Below, one piece after another: positions 26,042 to 34,836 of a stretch of 64,000 nucleotides of DNA. A program made the position numbers and the translations under genes. The stretch lies in NCBI RefSeq assembly GCF_001070855.1, contig NZ_JVLH01000008.1, positions 62,001 to 126,000 of the forward strand. The letters are read 5' to 3'. The notes beneath the pieces are model-generated. The model was given only the letters and a program-made list of their open reading frames with translations. It was not told where the DNA came from and did not search any database. Each line of letters opens with the position of its first letter. Positions within the stretch are counted from its first letter, which is position 1. The DNA comes from Trueperella pyogenes (GTDB lineage: Bacteria > Actinomycetota > Actinomycetes > Actinomycetales > Actinomycetaceae).

Positions 26042-27259
26042 CTACTTGTTTTCTTCAAGCAGTGATGCAAGCGATATCGCGCCTGCACCATATTTTCCCC
26101 GGATTTTATCCATAGCGCGTTCGGCCGCTTGAGGGCGTTCATCCTGATCAAGGGCAACTTCGAATCCCTCATCTCGCGCAATTAAGCCTTCAGCGCGAAC
26201 GCCAAATAGTCTCACTCCCCCACTTGGAAGAGTTTCCCGTTCAAACAGCTGGTGAGCAGCAACAGCGATTTCTCGACCTAGATCCGTGGGAACTCTCAGG
26301 CGTTGCTGACGTGTAATGGTCGAAAAATCCGCCCCGCGCATTTTGATTGCAACCTGCTTACAGAGCCAATTTCCCGCACGTAACCTCCTCGCACATTCGT
26401 GAGAGGCCTTCGTAATGAACTGATCGAGAAGTGCCCGATCGCGAATATCGGTTTCGAAAGTACGCTCCATCCCCACCGATTTTTCTTCACGCGAGACAGT
26501 CACCGGCCTCGGGTCAATCCCCCATGCCAAATCATGAAGACTGTGAGCCGCAGCAGCACCGAGCAATCGTGATAGCCGAGGCAGTGGGTGCGCCGCCAAT
26601 TGTCCGATTGTTTCGATTCCTTCACGCTCAAGTACCTGCGCGCTCTTGGCACCAACACCCCAAAGCGCTCCCACGGGAAGGCCATGAAGGAACTCAATCG
26701 TGGCCTGGGCAGGAACTAAAAGCACACCATCTGGCTTCGCATTCGAGGAAGCAATTTTTGCCACCGATTTTGTCGAAGCGATGCCAACGGAAGCAGGAAG
26801 GCCGATTTCCTCTCGAATCTGGCGTCGAATCTCGCCGGCAATATGCATGGGCTTGCCGAAACGCAAGCGCGAACCGCGAACGTCAACGAAGGCCTCGTCA
26901 ACGCTCACCTGCTCAACGATCGGGCTGAAGCGACCAATAACTGACATGACACGCTTCGAATACTCACGGTAGAGCTCAAAATGCCCGGGAACGAATACGG
27001 CGGTGGGGCACAGCGCACGCGCTCGCGCGGTTGGCATTCCTGCACGCACACCCAAAGCACGAGCCTCGTAGGTCGCAGAGGTCACGACACCACGATTGCT
27101 ACTCCCGCCGACGATCACGGCTTTGCCTAGCAACGATGGGTCTTCACGAATCTCCACCTGCGCGAAGAAGGAATCCATATCGATGTGCAAAATGTTCGTC
27201 TGGGAATCGTCATCGCCCCAATAGCGTTTTCCACGGCGGTCGCGCGGAGCATTCGACAT
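26042..27259 (-). CDS. dinB: DNA polymerase IV (Y family)
   Basis: 405 residues. Catalytic carboxylates are visible in ILHIDMDSFFAQVE (about 24-37) and VSVDEAFVDV (near 118-127). The helix-hairpin-helix region (GALWGVGAKSAQVLEREGIETIGQLAAHP) and the little-finger domain (PSGGVRLFGVRAEGL) follow. It performs low-fidelity synthesis past lesions. No LexA box was found in the 30-base gap upstream, so SOS control is not evident. Forms a pair with the DUF3040 gene and diverges from the methyltransferase-fold gene. Confidence 0.96.
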   Translation of the reverse strand: MSNAPRDRRGKRYWGDDDSQTNILHIDMDSFFAQVEIREDPSLLGKAVIVGGSSNRGVVTSATYEARALGVRAGMPTARARALCPTAVFVPGHFELYREYSKRVMSVIGRFSPIVEQVSVDEAFVDVRGSRLRFGKPMHIAGEIRRQIREEIGLPASVGIASTKSVAKIASSNAKPDGVLLVPAQATIEFLHGLPVGALWGVGAKSAQVLEREGIETIGQLAAHPLPRLSRLLGAAAAHSLHDLAWGIDPRPVTVSREEKSVGMERTFETDIRDRALLDQFITKASHECARRLRAGNWLCKQVAIKMRGADFSTITRQQRLRVPTDLGREIAVAAHQLFERETLPSGGVRLFGVRAEGLIARDEGFEVALDQDERPQAAERAMDKIRGKYGAGAISLASLLEENK

Positions 27260-27289
27260 CGTATCCTCCTTCCCACGTACAGTAGCCCT

Positions 27290-28087
27290 ATGACTACTCT
27301 AGACTCCCCGTCAATCGAGATCCGCTGGGACGGCCCGCGAGCGACCCTTCTCATTAACGGGGCGGAGTCATCGTGTATCGATACTTCTGATCCCAGTTAC
27401 CTAGATTTCGAATACATGCAGCATGCGACCTGCGCACTGCAAGCAACTTACGCAGCCAATGACCCCATTCGCGTATTACATCTGGGTGGCGCGGCGTGTG
27501 CGCTCCCCTGGGCCTGGTCTATTCTCTTCCCCACCTCACGCCACACCGTTGTTGAGATTGACCAAACTATTGCGCAATTTGCTCGAGATCACTTTGATTT
27601 ACCGCGTTCTCCAATTCTAAAAATCCGTATTGGCGAAGCACGTCAAGTCATCGATTCCCTGCGAGATTCTTCCTTCGATGTCATTGTCCGCGATGCTTTT
27701 GCCGGAGAATCTGTCCCCCCACAATTGAGGACCAGCGAGTTCGCAGCTCAGTGCCAAAGGGTCCTCCGCAACGACGGGATCCTCCTTGAAAACAGCGCGC
27801 ACGGCGGTGGCGACAATGCGCGTCTGGATTTAGCTGGGATGAGTGAATCCTTCGCAGATGTACAAGCACTGTGCGATCCCAAAGTTGGTCGCGGAGCTCG
27901 CCGCGGAAACATCGTCTTCCTTGCGCAAACTACTCCCGGCCGCACCGATGAGGTTGAGCTTGACCGCCTCTTGCGCAAGCTTCCCCTTCCCGCCCGCCCA
28001 CTTCGTGGGAAGGAACTAAGTAAGTGGCGTGCTGGGATCCGTCCTCTCACCGACGAGGCCGTCGGCTGGGCAGAAAGCGCGCTCTAG
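27290..28087 (+). CDS. spermidine-synthase-fold SAM-dependent protein
   Basis: 265 residues. The Rossmann core is clear: IRVLHLGGAACALPWAWSILFPTSRHTVVEIDQTIAQFARDHF, with motif I and the acidic residue after beta-2, then FDVIVRDAFAGESVPPQLRTSEF typical of spermidine-synthase-like proteins. The N-terminal 60 residues form the short beta-domain of that family. Such stand-alone proteins are widespread in actinobacteria and are not proven aminopropyltransferases. The ATG at 27290 is preceded by TACAGT six bases upstream, so the mRNA may be leaderless; an open frame continues upstream into dinB antisense but is not credible. The stop overlaps that of the convergent PAC2 gene. Confidence 0.8.
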   Translation: MTTLDSPSIEIRWDGPRATLLINGAESSCIDTSDPSYLDFEYMQHATCALQATYAANDPIRVLHLGGAACALPWAWSILFPTSRHTVVEIDQTIAQFARDHFDLPRSPILKIRIGEARQVIDSLRDSSFDVIVRDAFAGESVPPQLRTSEFAAQCQRVLRNDGILLENSAHGGGDNARLDLAGMSESFADVQALCDPKVGRGARRGNIVFLAQTTPGRTDEVELDRLLRKLPLPARPLRGKELSKWRAGIRPLTDEAVGWAESAL

Positions 28088-29271
28088 TCCTGCGGCTTGG
28101 TGTCGTCCTCAGAATCAGCCTCGACTTCAGCCGGCGACTGGGTCGTCTGCTCCTCAGCGGTACCTGATTCCCCAGAGACCTCTACTGAGGTTGCATCACC
28201 GCGGTGACGAGGAGCATGAGGAACGGTGCTGCCTTCGCCTTTCTTTTCACGCTGCGCGATGCGCTCAAGTGCCTGAGCTAATAGCTCCTCGGTTGAGGGT
28301 GCCTCAGCGGGAGTCTCCGCCAGCTCTTCAGTAACGTCTACGCCAGCAGCACCATCGGTCACCGAGGCAAGGTAGGCCTCGATCGCGTCGGTAATGCCGC
28401 TCGCATCGCTCTCTTTATCTTGAGGATTTGGGACATTAAAAGCTGAGGGAACAGCATTGAGGGGAATTCCCAAGCCATCTCCCGAGAAAGAGTCGTAGTG
28501 CTCTTCCAATGCACGAACGGTGTGCTGAACCTCCGGGTTGGCATCGACAAGGGCTGCGAAGGTATCCAAATCCTCTGCTGCTCCCTGCTCCAGATCACCA
28601 ACGGGTAGGGAAAGGCCCGAGAACTCAGTAAGCTTACGCAAAATCGCTGAGGAGGCTGCAGGATAGGCCGACTCTGACATGTAGTAAGGAACGATCGCCA
28701 AGAGAGTCATCCCATCGATCCCCGCTTGTTTCAGCTTCCACTGTAGGAAGGACACAATCGACCCGGGGAATTGCATGGTCGCAGCCATATGCGGCTGCGC
28801 AGGAACAAGGGAGGCATCGGTCGTGTGGACATGAACCGGAGTTGGGCGCGTATGCGGTACACCCGAAGGAACGCCGGTCATCCCAAATACGACCTCGACG
28901 CCGGCATCGCTGACGATCTTGCGAACACGCTCAGCGAACTCTTCCCAGCGATAGTCCGGTTCAGGACCGTGGAGCAAAAGGAAAGATTCTCCCCGATCAT
29001 CACGCAGAAGATCCAACGAAATCTTCGGAAGCTCAACCTCCTGCGTCACCCAGTTTTTCACCGTGATCACTGGTCGATGTGACCGATAATTAATGAAGTC
29101 TTCTGCTTCAAAGTCAGCAATATGCGTGGTTGGAAGAGCGCGCAACATCTGTTCAGCGGCCATGCGACCGGATGCTCCCGCATCCATCGCGCCATCGAAG
29201 TAGATGACCAGAATTCGCGCGCGAATCGGGGGAGCTTGGTGATTGTCCCCATGAGTCTGGGTTTCGGTCAT
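28084..29271 (-). CDS. PAC2 family protein
   Basis: 395 residues. Residues 18-290 are a PAC2 domain: LVIYFDGAMDAGASGRMAAEQMLRAL, FLLLHGPEPDYRWEEFAERV, VVFGMTGVPSGVPHTRPTPVHVHTT and LLAIVPYYMSESAYPAASSAILRKL. The family is named after eukaryotic proteasome assembly chaperones; the related gene lies near nrdR and lexA in mycobacteria too. Its role in bacteria is not established. The last 90 residues are acidic, Glu/Ala/Thr-rich and likely disordered. The stop codon shares CTAG with the stop of the convergent gene. Confidence 0.88.
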   Translation of the reverse strand: MTETQTHGDNHQAPPIRARILVIYFDGAMDAGASGRMAAEQMLRALPTTHIADFEAEDFINYRSHRPVITVKNWVTQEVELPKISLDLLRDDRGESFLLLHGPEPDYRWEEFAERVRKIVSDAGVEVVFGMTGVPSGVPHTRPTPVHVHTTDASLVPAQPHMAATMQFPGSIVSFLQWKLKQAGIDGMTLLAIVPYYMSESAYPAASSAILRKLTEFSGLSLPVGDLEQGAAEDLDTFAALVDANPEVQHTVRALEEHYDSFSGDGLGIPLNAVPSAFNVPNPQDKESDASGITDAIEAYLASVTDGAAGVDVTEELAETPAEAPSTEELLAQALERIAQREKKGEGSTVPHAPRHRGDATSVEVSGESGTAEEQTTQSPAEVEADSEDDTKPQD

Positions 29272-29334
29272 GTTCCCCTCCTTCGGTTTCCAAGCGTCTC
29301 AACTGGTATCACTCATTCTAAAGCTACATTGTTG

Positions 29335-29353
29335 AGCCGCCCTAGGCGCGGCT
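29335..29353. promoter_or_regulatory. 19-base imperfect inverted repeat upstream of the helD-like gene
   Basis: AGCCGC, CCTAGGC, GCGGCT in the 174-base divergent gap between the PAC2 gene and the HelD-type gene, about 92 bases before the latter's ATG. It could be an operator for either gene. No protein is known for it from the sequence. Confidence 0.35.
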
Positions 29354-29445
29354 AATCCCACATTTGCGCCATCGGCTTAGAGAGTGAAAATCACTGGAAA
29401 TTAGGGCAAAATAGAACGCCAGACTTTTTCTACCGGAAGGTCCCA

Positions 29446-31701
29446 ATGTCTGACTCCGCTCGCGCTACTACCCCAGTAGCTGAAGAACAAGAATTCGTTG
29501 ACCGCGCGTACTCGCGATTGGATCAACTGCGTTCTCAATACCGCGAGCAGCGTCAGAAGATCGATGCTAATCACGGGGTCGGTAATGCTCAGGGATGGAC
29601 TGAGCGCGATGCTCTGGCCACTCACTTTGCCGAATTGTCTTCCCGATTGGATAACGTCGAAGAGCGCTTAGTATTCGGGCGCCTCGACATGAAGGACCAC
29701 GCGACCCACTACATCGGTCGAATCTCTCTTCTCGATGAGCATTCCTCTCCGCTTCTTGTCGACTGGCGAGCTCCAATTTCTGCCCCCTTCTATCAAGCGA
29801 CAGCCCAAGAGCCTCTGGGAGTCGTTCGCCGCCGACATATTGCGACTCGCGCGCGTTCAGTCACATCGGTTGAAGATGAACTTCTTGATGTCGATCAGGC
29901 ACAGCATCAAGGACTTACCCTTCAAGGCGAAGGCGCTTTGATGTCCGCACTCTCTTCGGCACGTAGTGGCCGAATGGGAGATATTGTTGCAACGATCCAG
30001 GGCGAACAGGACCGGGTGATCCGTGCCAGCGATCGAGGAATCCTTGTGGTTCAAGGTGGCCCCGGCACAGGCAAGACTGCCGTTGCTCTACACCGAGCCG
30101 CCTATCTTCTCTACACGCAGCGCGAGAGACTCGAGCGTTCGGGAGTACTTATCATTGGCCCCTCTCGTACCTTCCTGCGCTATATCGAGCAGGTTCTTCC
30201 ATCCCTCGGCGAATCCGGTGTCGTACAGATGACCATCGGTGACATCGTCCCCGGCTTAAGCGCGCAAGACGATGATCCCGTCGATATCGCTGCAATTAAG
30301 GGACGCGCGGCGTTTAGCCGTATTCTGCGCGAAGCAGTTCGTCTAATCCCGCGTCTTCCTGATCGTGATCAAGTTCTTCAAGTCTGGAATCGCCGCGTTA
30401 CTTTGCGAATCAAAGATGTGCAGGAAGCTCTTTCGCGAGCGCGCCGTAGCGGCCGTCCACACAATGTTGCCCGAGAGTCTTTCGCGATGGGCCTTATGGA
30501 GCTACTTGCTGGACGCCTGATCGTGGAAGCTGGGGATGCATCCAGCACGGCAGATATCGATCCTGATGATTTGAGGACCTGGATGTCTGAGATCCGCGAC
30601 TCGGTCGATGCCCGTCGGGCAATTAACTTGGCGTGGATGCCCACACAGGCACCTGCCTTCCTTCGCAAGCTGTGGTCGCGCCCTGATCTCTTGGCCCAAG
30701 CGAACCGTAAGGCAGGCACTCCCCTGTCGGTCGAAGACTTGAGCCTCTTGTACCGCGCTCAAGATGAGCCGCTCACCATTTCAGATATTCCGCTGATCGA
30801 CGAACTCGAAGAGCTCTTGGGGACGCTTGATCTCGCTTCAGCCCAGAAGCGCCGAGCCGAAGAACAGCGAGAAAAAGAGGAACGGGAGCGCGCGAACGAG
30901 GCCTTGAAGGCAACGGGCCTGGGCGGCGGAATTGTCACCGCAGATATGCTGATGCGCCAGACTCAGGAGGCACCCTCGCTCCGGCCGCTGGCTGAACGCG
31001 CACGGGCAGATCGTTCATGGACCTATGGGCACATTGTCATTGACGAGGCCCAAGATCTTTCACCTATGGCGTGGCGTTGTCTTTTGCGACGTTGCCCAAG
31101 TCGCTCAATGACGGTTGTTGGCGATCTCGACCAAAAACGAGGCCACCGACGCCCAAATTCATGGAAGCAAGCTCTTGGCCCAGCGGCTCGCGCCTTCAAC
31201 GAAGAGTTCGTTCTTTCAATTTCATATAGGACTCCTCGGGCGCTAACCCGAATCGCGCAGGCCGTTATGGCACAGCACGGCACTCCGGTTCTCTACCCCA
31301 TGGAAGCTGTTCGGGATGTTCCCGACTGTTACCAGGTTTCACATACACACAAAGACACACTCAAGGAATGCGTCTCTCAAGTCGTCTCCACATTGGAGGA
31401 ACGCCTTGACCGCGAAGAGGGCGAAGGAAAGGGACGTATTTGCGTTATCGTTCCTGATGATCAAGCGCAGCTGTGGCATGCGGATGAATCGGGGGCAAGC
31501 GCTTTGGACCAGCGAGTGAGTTATCTGACTGCAGCTGGATCTAAGGGTTTGGAATTTGATTCCGTCGTTGTTGTCGAACCAGGTGAGATTCTTGAGCAAG
31601 GAAGCGGCGACCTTTTCGTTGCTCTCACCCGCGCAACTCACGATCTGCATGCCGTTACAACTACGCAGCTGCCACGCGGCATGGAAGAGTGGGACGCCTA
31701 A
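29446..31701 (+). CDS. HelD/HelR-type RNA polymerase-recycling helicase
   Basis: 751 residues of the UvrD/Rep-like superfamily 1 type found in HelD proteins. The N-terminal coiled coil (residues 10-75) is the RNA polymerase-penetrating arm of the family. Walker A GGPGTGKT is at 204-211, Walker B VIDEAQDLSP near 530, motif III VVGDLDQ and IV/V SYRTPRAL follow. A second charged helix (about 465-490, KRRAEEQREKEERERANEAL) interrupts the motor. HelD proteins remove stalled RNA polymerase from DNA, and HelR members confer rifamycin tolerance in some actinobacteria; which subtype this is cannot be decided here. Ribosome binding site GGAAGG before the ATG. Single-gene transcript, convergent with nrdR. 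Confidence 0.88.
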   Translation: MSDSARATTPVAEEQEFVDRAYSRLDQLRSQYREQRQKIDANHGVGNAQGWTERDALATHFAELSSRLDNVEERLVFGRLDMKDHATHYIGRISLLDEHSSPLLVDWRAPISAPFYQATAQEPLGVVRRRHIATRARSVTSVEDELLDVDQAQHQGLTLQGEGALMSALSSARSGRMGDIVATIQGEQDRVIRASDRGILVVQGGPGTGKTAVALHRAAYLLYTQRERLERSGVLIIGPSRTFLRYIEQVLPSLGESGVVQMTIGDIVPGLSAQDDDPVDIAAIKGRAAFSRILREAVRLIPRLPDRDQVLQVWNRRVTLRIKDVQEALSRARRSGRPHNVARESFAMGLMELLAGRLIVEAGDASSTADIDPDDLRTWMSEIRDSVDARRAINLAWMPTQAPAFLRKLWSRPDLLAQANRKAGTPLSVEDLSLLYRAQDEPLTISDIPLIDELEELLGTLDLASAQKRRAEEQREKEERERANEALKATGLGGGIVTADMLMRQTQEAPSLRPLAERARADRSWTYGHIVIDEAQDLSPMAWRCLLRRCPSRSMTVVGDLDQKRGHRRPNSWKQALGPAARAFNEEFVLSISYRTPRALTRIAQAVMAQHGTPVLYPMEAVRDVPDCYQVSHTHKDTLKECVSQVVSTLEERLDREEGEGKGRICVIVPDDQAQLWHADESGASALDQRVSYLTAAGSKGLEFDSVVVVEPGEILEQGSGDLFVALTRATHDLHAVTTTQLPRGMEEWDA

Positions 31702-31789
31702 AGGCGATATCTAAGCTCTTTTAGAGCCGCGTCTGCGAAAATTTTCTTGGAAAAGGCAGGCCGGCTATTTCCTCAGCTGCAGCCCTGAC

Positions 31790-32272
31790 CTATTTGTTTT
31801 TCGCAGCCTGCGTAGCCTTTTTTGTCTGAGAGCGTTCGCGCAGTGAATCAATCGCATCTGCAAAGTCGTCTAGCGAATTAAACGCGTGATAGACAGAGGC
31901 AAAACGTAGGTATGCGATCTCATCAAGATCCTGAAGGAAGGGCAAAATCGCTTTCCCAACCTCATCGCTGGATACAGAAGAAACGCCGGAGGTACGAAGA
32001 TGCTCTTCAACCTGTTGGGCCAAAAGCGCCAGCTCATCATCGGAAACAGGACGCCCTTGGCACGCTTTCCTTACCCCAGCAACAACCTTATTTCGCGAAA
32101 ATGGCTCAATGACACCAGAGCGCTTAACAACCTGGAAAGAAGACGTTTCCAATGTTGTGAAACGTTTCTTACATGAGGTGCATTCCCTACGCCGGCGAAT
32201 CGAGGCGCCATCATCCGCAATACGTGTATCAACCACACGCGAATCAGGGTTATGACAGAAAGGGCAGTGCAC
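31790..32272 (-). CDS. nrdR: transcriptional repressor NrdR
   Basis: 160 residues. N-terminal zinc ribbon with cysteines 3, 6, 31 and 34 (MHCPFC and ECTSCKKRF) and an ATP-cone domain ([29 protein letters not shown]). NrdR senses ATP/dATP and represses ribonucleotide reductase genes; none of those are in the window. GTG start, confirmed because the zinc ribbon begins at residue 3. It follows the LysM gene by 72 bases, as in mycobacteria. C-terminal Lys/Ala-rich tail. Confidence 0.97.
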   Translation of the reverse strand: MHCPFCHNPDSRVVDTRIADDGASIRRRRECTSCKKRFTTLETSSFQVVKRSGVIEPFSRNKVVAGVRKACQGRPVSDDELALLAQQVEEHLRTSGVSSVSSDEVGKAILPFLQDLDEIAYLRFASVYHAFNSLDDFADAIDSLRERSQTKKATQAAKNK

Positions 32273-32278
32273 CCTCTA

Positions 32279-32307
32279 AAACTACGGTTGATCGATCAGA
32301 TTCGCAA
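32279..32307 (-). promoter_or_regulatory. nrdR: candidate nrdR promoter
   Basis: Minus strand TTGCGA (32307-32302), 17 bases, TAGTTT (32284-32279), ending seven bases before the GTG of nrdR and just after the LysM gene. It would allow nrdR to be expressed apart from the SOS-controlled gene upstream. Confidence 0.35.
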
Positions 32308-32344
32308 CTAAGACACCACGGCGACAGGGAGAATAAAACGCAGG

Positions 32345-32800
32345 TCAACGAGTCGGGACACGCACTTCCTGACCAACTTGCAATGCGCCCTGAACATCAT
32401 TGAGCTCTTCGATGTCGTTGACAACATCTTTCAGTGGACGAGTGGTCGAGACTCCCTGAGCCAAACTCCACACGCTATCCCCGCTTGCCACAGAAACCAC
32501 ACGGGTCGGACCGTCGTAAGGCTGGGTTTGCAAAGCAAGACCCGCACCAACTGCAATTCCCGTAGCGGCAATAAACGCTACAGCACCGCTCAGCAAGCGC
32601 CGAAGTCCCAGAGACGAACGCGTAGCAACGACCGGGCGACGACGCATCGAAGGATCATCATTGCGAAGGAGCTCACGGCGACGTCGAGCCGATGGTGCCT
32701 GACGAATGTCATAAACAGAGGCCAGGGATTCCTCGGAGACGAGTTGAAGGTGCGGGCGACGAGCCCTCTCTTGAGACGCTGCAACAGTCATTGTGCTCAC
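32345..32800 (-). CDS. LysM membrane protein, ChiZ/DivS-like SOS division inhibitor
   Basis: 151 residues: an Arg-rich cytoplasmic N-terminus (1-65), one membrane segment (about 70-90, LLSGAVAFIAATGIAVGAGLAL) and an extracytoplasmic LysM domain (100-148, RVVSVASGDSVWSLAQGVSTTRPLKDVVNDIEELNDVQGALQVGQEVRVP). The gene lies between nrdR and lexA, divergent from lexA, exactly where mycobacteria carry chiZ (Rv2719c) and corynebacteria divS. These are LexA-controlled proteins that stop division after DNA damage. Two overlapping SOS boxes lie 17-47 bases before its GTG start. Sequence similarity in the family is low, so the functional call rests on topology, position and boxes. Confidence 0.75.
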   Translation of the reverse strand: MSTMTVAASQERARRPHLQLVSEESLASVYDIRQAPSARRRRELLRNDDPSMRRRPVVATRSSLGLRRLLSGAVAFIAATGIAVGAGLALQTQPYDGPTRVVSVASGDSVWSLAQGVSTTRPLKDVVNDIEELNDVQGALQVGQEVRVPTR

Positions 32801-32816
32801 GATGTTTCCCTTTCAG

Positions 32817-32847
32817 TCGTACAGATGTTCGTCGAACACTTGTACGA
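32817..32847. promoter_or_regulatory. two SOS (LexA) boxes sharing one base
   Basis: TCGTACAGATGTTCGT (32817-32832) and TCGAACACTTGTACGA (32832-32847). Both fit the actinobacterial LexA palindrome TCGAAC-N4-GTTCGA with two or three mismatches each. They lie next to the start of the LysM gene and probably repress it. Confidence 0.8.
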
Positions 32848-32879
32848 TAGCAATTCTTTCGGGAGATGTCGAGCCACTT

Positions 32880-32895
32880 TCGAACATATGTTTGA
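32880..32895. promoter_or_regulatory. lexA: SOS (LexA) box in the lexA promoter
   Basis: TCGAACATATGTTTGA, one base short of a perfect actinobacterial LexA palindrome. Its right end overlaps the likely -35 element of lexA, so LexA binding would block its own promoter. Confidence 0.9.
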
Positions 32896-32919
32896 TTTAC
32901 TCAATTTCTCCCGTATTCT
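32892..32919 (+). promoter_or_regulatory. lexA: lexA promoter
   Basis: TTGATT (32892-32897), 16 bases, TATTCT (32914-32919), about 67 bases before the lexA start. The -35 overlaps the SOS box at 32880-32895. Confidence 0.55.
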
Positions 32920-32985
32920 TAACACTGTGAGTGGAACATTGAGCACGCTCACTTCCGTCCAGTTTTTAGTTCCGAAGGGATAATC

Positions 32986-33672
32986 GTGAGCAGCGACACA
33001 GAATTGACAGGTCGGCAAATCGAAATTTTGCGCCTGATCAACACCGAGGTGCGCCGACGCGGCTTCCCTCCTTCGGTACGCGAAATCGCACAAATCGTCG
33101 GCCTTTCTTCACCTTCGACGGTAAAGCACCACCTCGACACGCTCGAACGCCTTGGCTACCTTCAAAAGGTTCCCGGGCTCCCCCGAGCACTCGAAGTATC
33201 TGAATCTGGAAGAACTCTTCTCGGAGAAAAGGACACAAAAGCCTCGTCGCCCCAAGAGATTGTGACGGTCGAAATTCCAACCGGCCACGTAGATGAGGAC
33301 GCCTCAGCGATTCCCTTGGTCGGGCGAATCGCTGCTGGCGCGCCGATCACCGCCGAACAGGCAATTGAAGACATCTTCCAACTGCCGACACGATTGACCG
33401 GTCATGGTGAGCTCTTCATGCTTGAAGTCCACGGCGACTCCATGGTGGACGCCGGCATCCTCGACGGTGATTTCGTTGTCATCCGCAGCCAATCCACTGC
33501 GATCAACGGCGAATTCGTTGCTGCAATGATTGACGGAGAGGCAACGGTTAAAGAATTTTCCAGAACTTCTGACCACGTCTGGCTCCTCCCCCACAATCAG
33601 GACTATGCGCCTATCCCAGGTGATAACGCCACAATCATGGGCAGGGTCGTCACTGTCATTCGTTCACTGTAG
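32986..33672 (+). CDS. lexA: SOS repressor LexA
   Basis: 228 residues. Winged helix at the N-terminus (LTGRQIEILRLINTEVRRRGFPPSVREIAQIVGLSSPSTVKHHLDTLERLGYL). The Ala117-Gly118 cleavage bond (RIAAGAP) and the Ser152 (GDSM) and Lys189 (ATVKEF) catalytic pair of self-cleavage are all present. LexA represses DNA-damage genes until RecA filaments trigger cleavage. GTG start with AAGGGA five bases upstream. Monocistronic, ended by a strong hairpin shared with ldh. Confidence 0.98.
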   Translation: MSSDTELTGRQIEILRLINTEVRRRGFPPSVREIAQIVGLSSPSTVKHHLDTLERLGYLQKVPGLPRALEVSESGRTLLGEKDTKASSPQEIVTVEIPTGHVDEDASAIPLVGRIAAGAPITAEQAIEDIFQLPTRLTGHGELFMLEVHGDSMVDAGILDGDFVVIRSQSTAINGEFVAAMIDGEATVKEFSRTSDHVWLLPHNQDYAPIPGDNATIMGRVVTVIRSL

Positions 33673-33690
33673 TAAACGACAGTTCCTGAG

Positions 33691-33741
33691 ATTTAATGGG
33701 TGTGGCCACGACGCAATGCGTCGTGGCCACACCCATTAAAT
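33691..33741. terminator. bidirectional terminator between lexA and ldh
   Basis: A perfect 25-base inverted repeat (33691-33715 and 33717-33741) around a single central base; the ends are ATTTAATGGG and its complement. It stands between two convergent genes and has short A/T ends in both directions. Confidence 0.9.
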
Positions 33742-33754
33742 CAATGCCTCAAAT

Positions 33755-34741
33755 TTAGAAACCCAAATCTCGGGCGACTTGACGAAGGCGAGTTGCCGAT
33801 TCGGTCAATCCATCGCGCTCGGCAAGAGTGAGCGGCGGGTTCAGCACGCGGCCCGCGCCATCGCGACCAACCAGGGTCGGTGCCGCCATGCAGACATCCG
33901 AAATGCCTTCCCAGTCTTCAAGAAGCGTCGAGACAGTCAGTACACGCTGCTCATCACGCAGAACCGCACGTGCAATGTTCGATCCAGCCAAGCCGATTGC
34001 GTAGTTTGTTGCCCCCTTGCCTTCAATGATCTTGTAGGCAGAGTTCACAACGTCCTTTGCGATTTCTTCGCGAAGCTCCGTATCAAAGAGTCGGCCTGAA
34101 AGCGTCGGTCCCCAGTGGCGCAGAGGAACATTACCAATCTCAGCGGAAGACCACAGGGCAACTTCAGAATCTCCGTGCTCACCGGCGACATATGCGTGAA
34201 TGTTCTGAGTGGCAACACCTGTTTCGCGAGAAACCAGGTAGCGCAAACGAGAAGTGTCCAAAACCGTACCCGAACCGAAGACCTGATTACGCGGAAGCCC
34301 TGTAATCTTCAGCGCCGCATAGGTCACGACATCGACGGGGTTCGTGATGAACATAAAGCGAGCCTCGGGGGCAACATTCAACAGATTAGGGAGGATCTTA
34401 CGCATGAGGTCAACGGTGGAACCGGCAAGTTCCAGTCGCGACTGACCGGGCTTTTGCTTGGCACCGGCAGTGACGATGACCAGGTCTGCTCCACGAACGA
34501 TCTCAACATCGTCCGAGCCCTCAATGGAGCCAGAAGGAGTGAACTGAATGCCATGCGCCATATCCAAGGCTTCGGCTTCCACCTTCGGCTTGTTGATATC
34601 GTGCAAGACGATGTCACGCGCATCTCCGCGCATCAAACAGGCGTAGGCAACGGCAGTACCAACAGCACCTGCGCCAATAATCGCAATCTTTGAAGGACGA
34701 CCAGACGAGCTGGGATACAGGCTTTGAGAGTGGGTGGGCAT
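33755..34741 (-). CDS. ldh: L-lactate dehydrogenase
   Basis: 328 residues. NAD-binding GAGAVGTAVAYACLMRG near 23-40, the substrate-loop arginine in KPGQSRLELA, and the catalytic histidine in AGEHGDSE. Loop residues fit lactate rather than malate dehydrogenase (Gln before the Arg, GQSR). It reduces pyruvate to L-lactate with NADH, consistent with a fermentative actinomycete. AGGAGG lies seven bases before the ATG. No Rex-type palindrome was seen in the 95-base upstream gap. Confidence 0.95.
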   Translation of the reverse strand: MPTHSQSLYPSSSGRPSKIAIIGAGAVGTAVAYACLMRGDARDIVLHDINKPKVEAEALDMAHGIQFTPSGSIEGSDDVEIVRGADLVIVTAGAKQKPGQSRLELAGSTVDLMRKILPNLLNVAPEARFMFITNPVDVVTYAALKITGLPRNQVFGSGTVLDTSRLRYLVSRETGVATQNIHAYVAGEHGDSEVALWSSAEIGNVPLRHWGPTLSGRLFDTELREEIAKDVVNSAYKIIEGKGATNYAIGLAGSNIARAVLRDEQRVLTVSTLLEDWEGISDVCMAAPTLVGRDGAGRVLNPPLTLAERDGLTESATRLRQVARDLGF

Positions 34742-34836
34742 GAAGCAACCTCCTAAACAAATGAACAGCTCTATTCTCTCAGATCACTCTTCATCCTGAT
34801 AGGCCAAAATCCCCTAATCGAACGAAGTGTGCTGCT

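Noticed and set aside
29335-29353. Rifamycin-associated element upstream of the HelD-type gene
   Set aside because: Only its length and position fit; I could not verify the sequence match, so it is listed as an inverted repeat only.
31702-31789. Terminator between the HelD-type gene and nrdR
   Set aside because: Only a 4- to 5-base stem (GCTC / GAGC) is visible, too weak to call.
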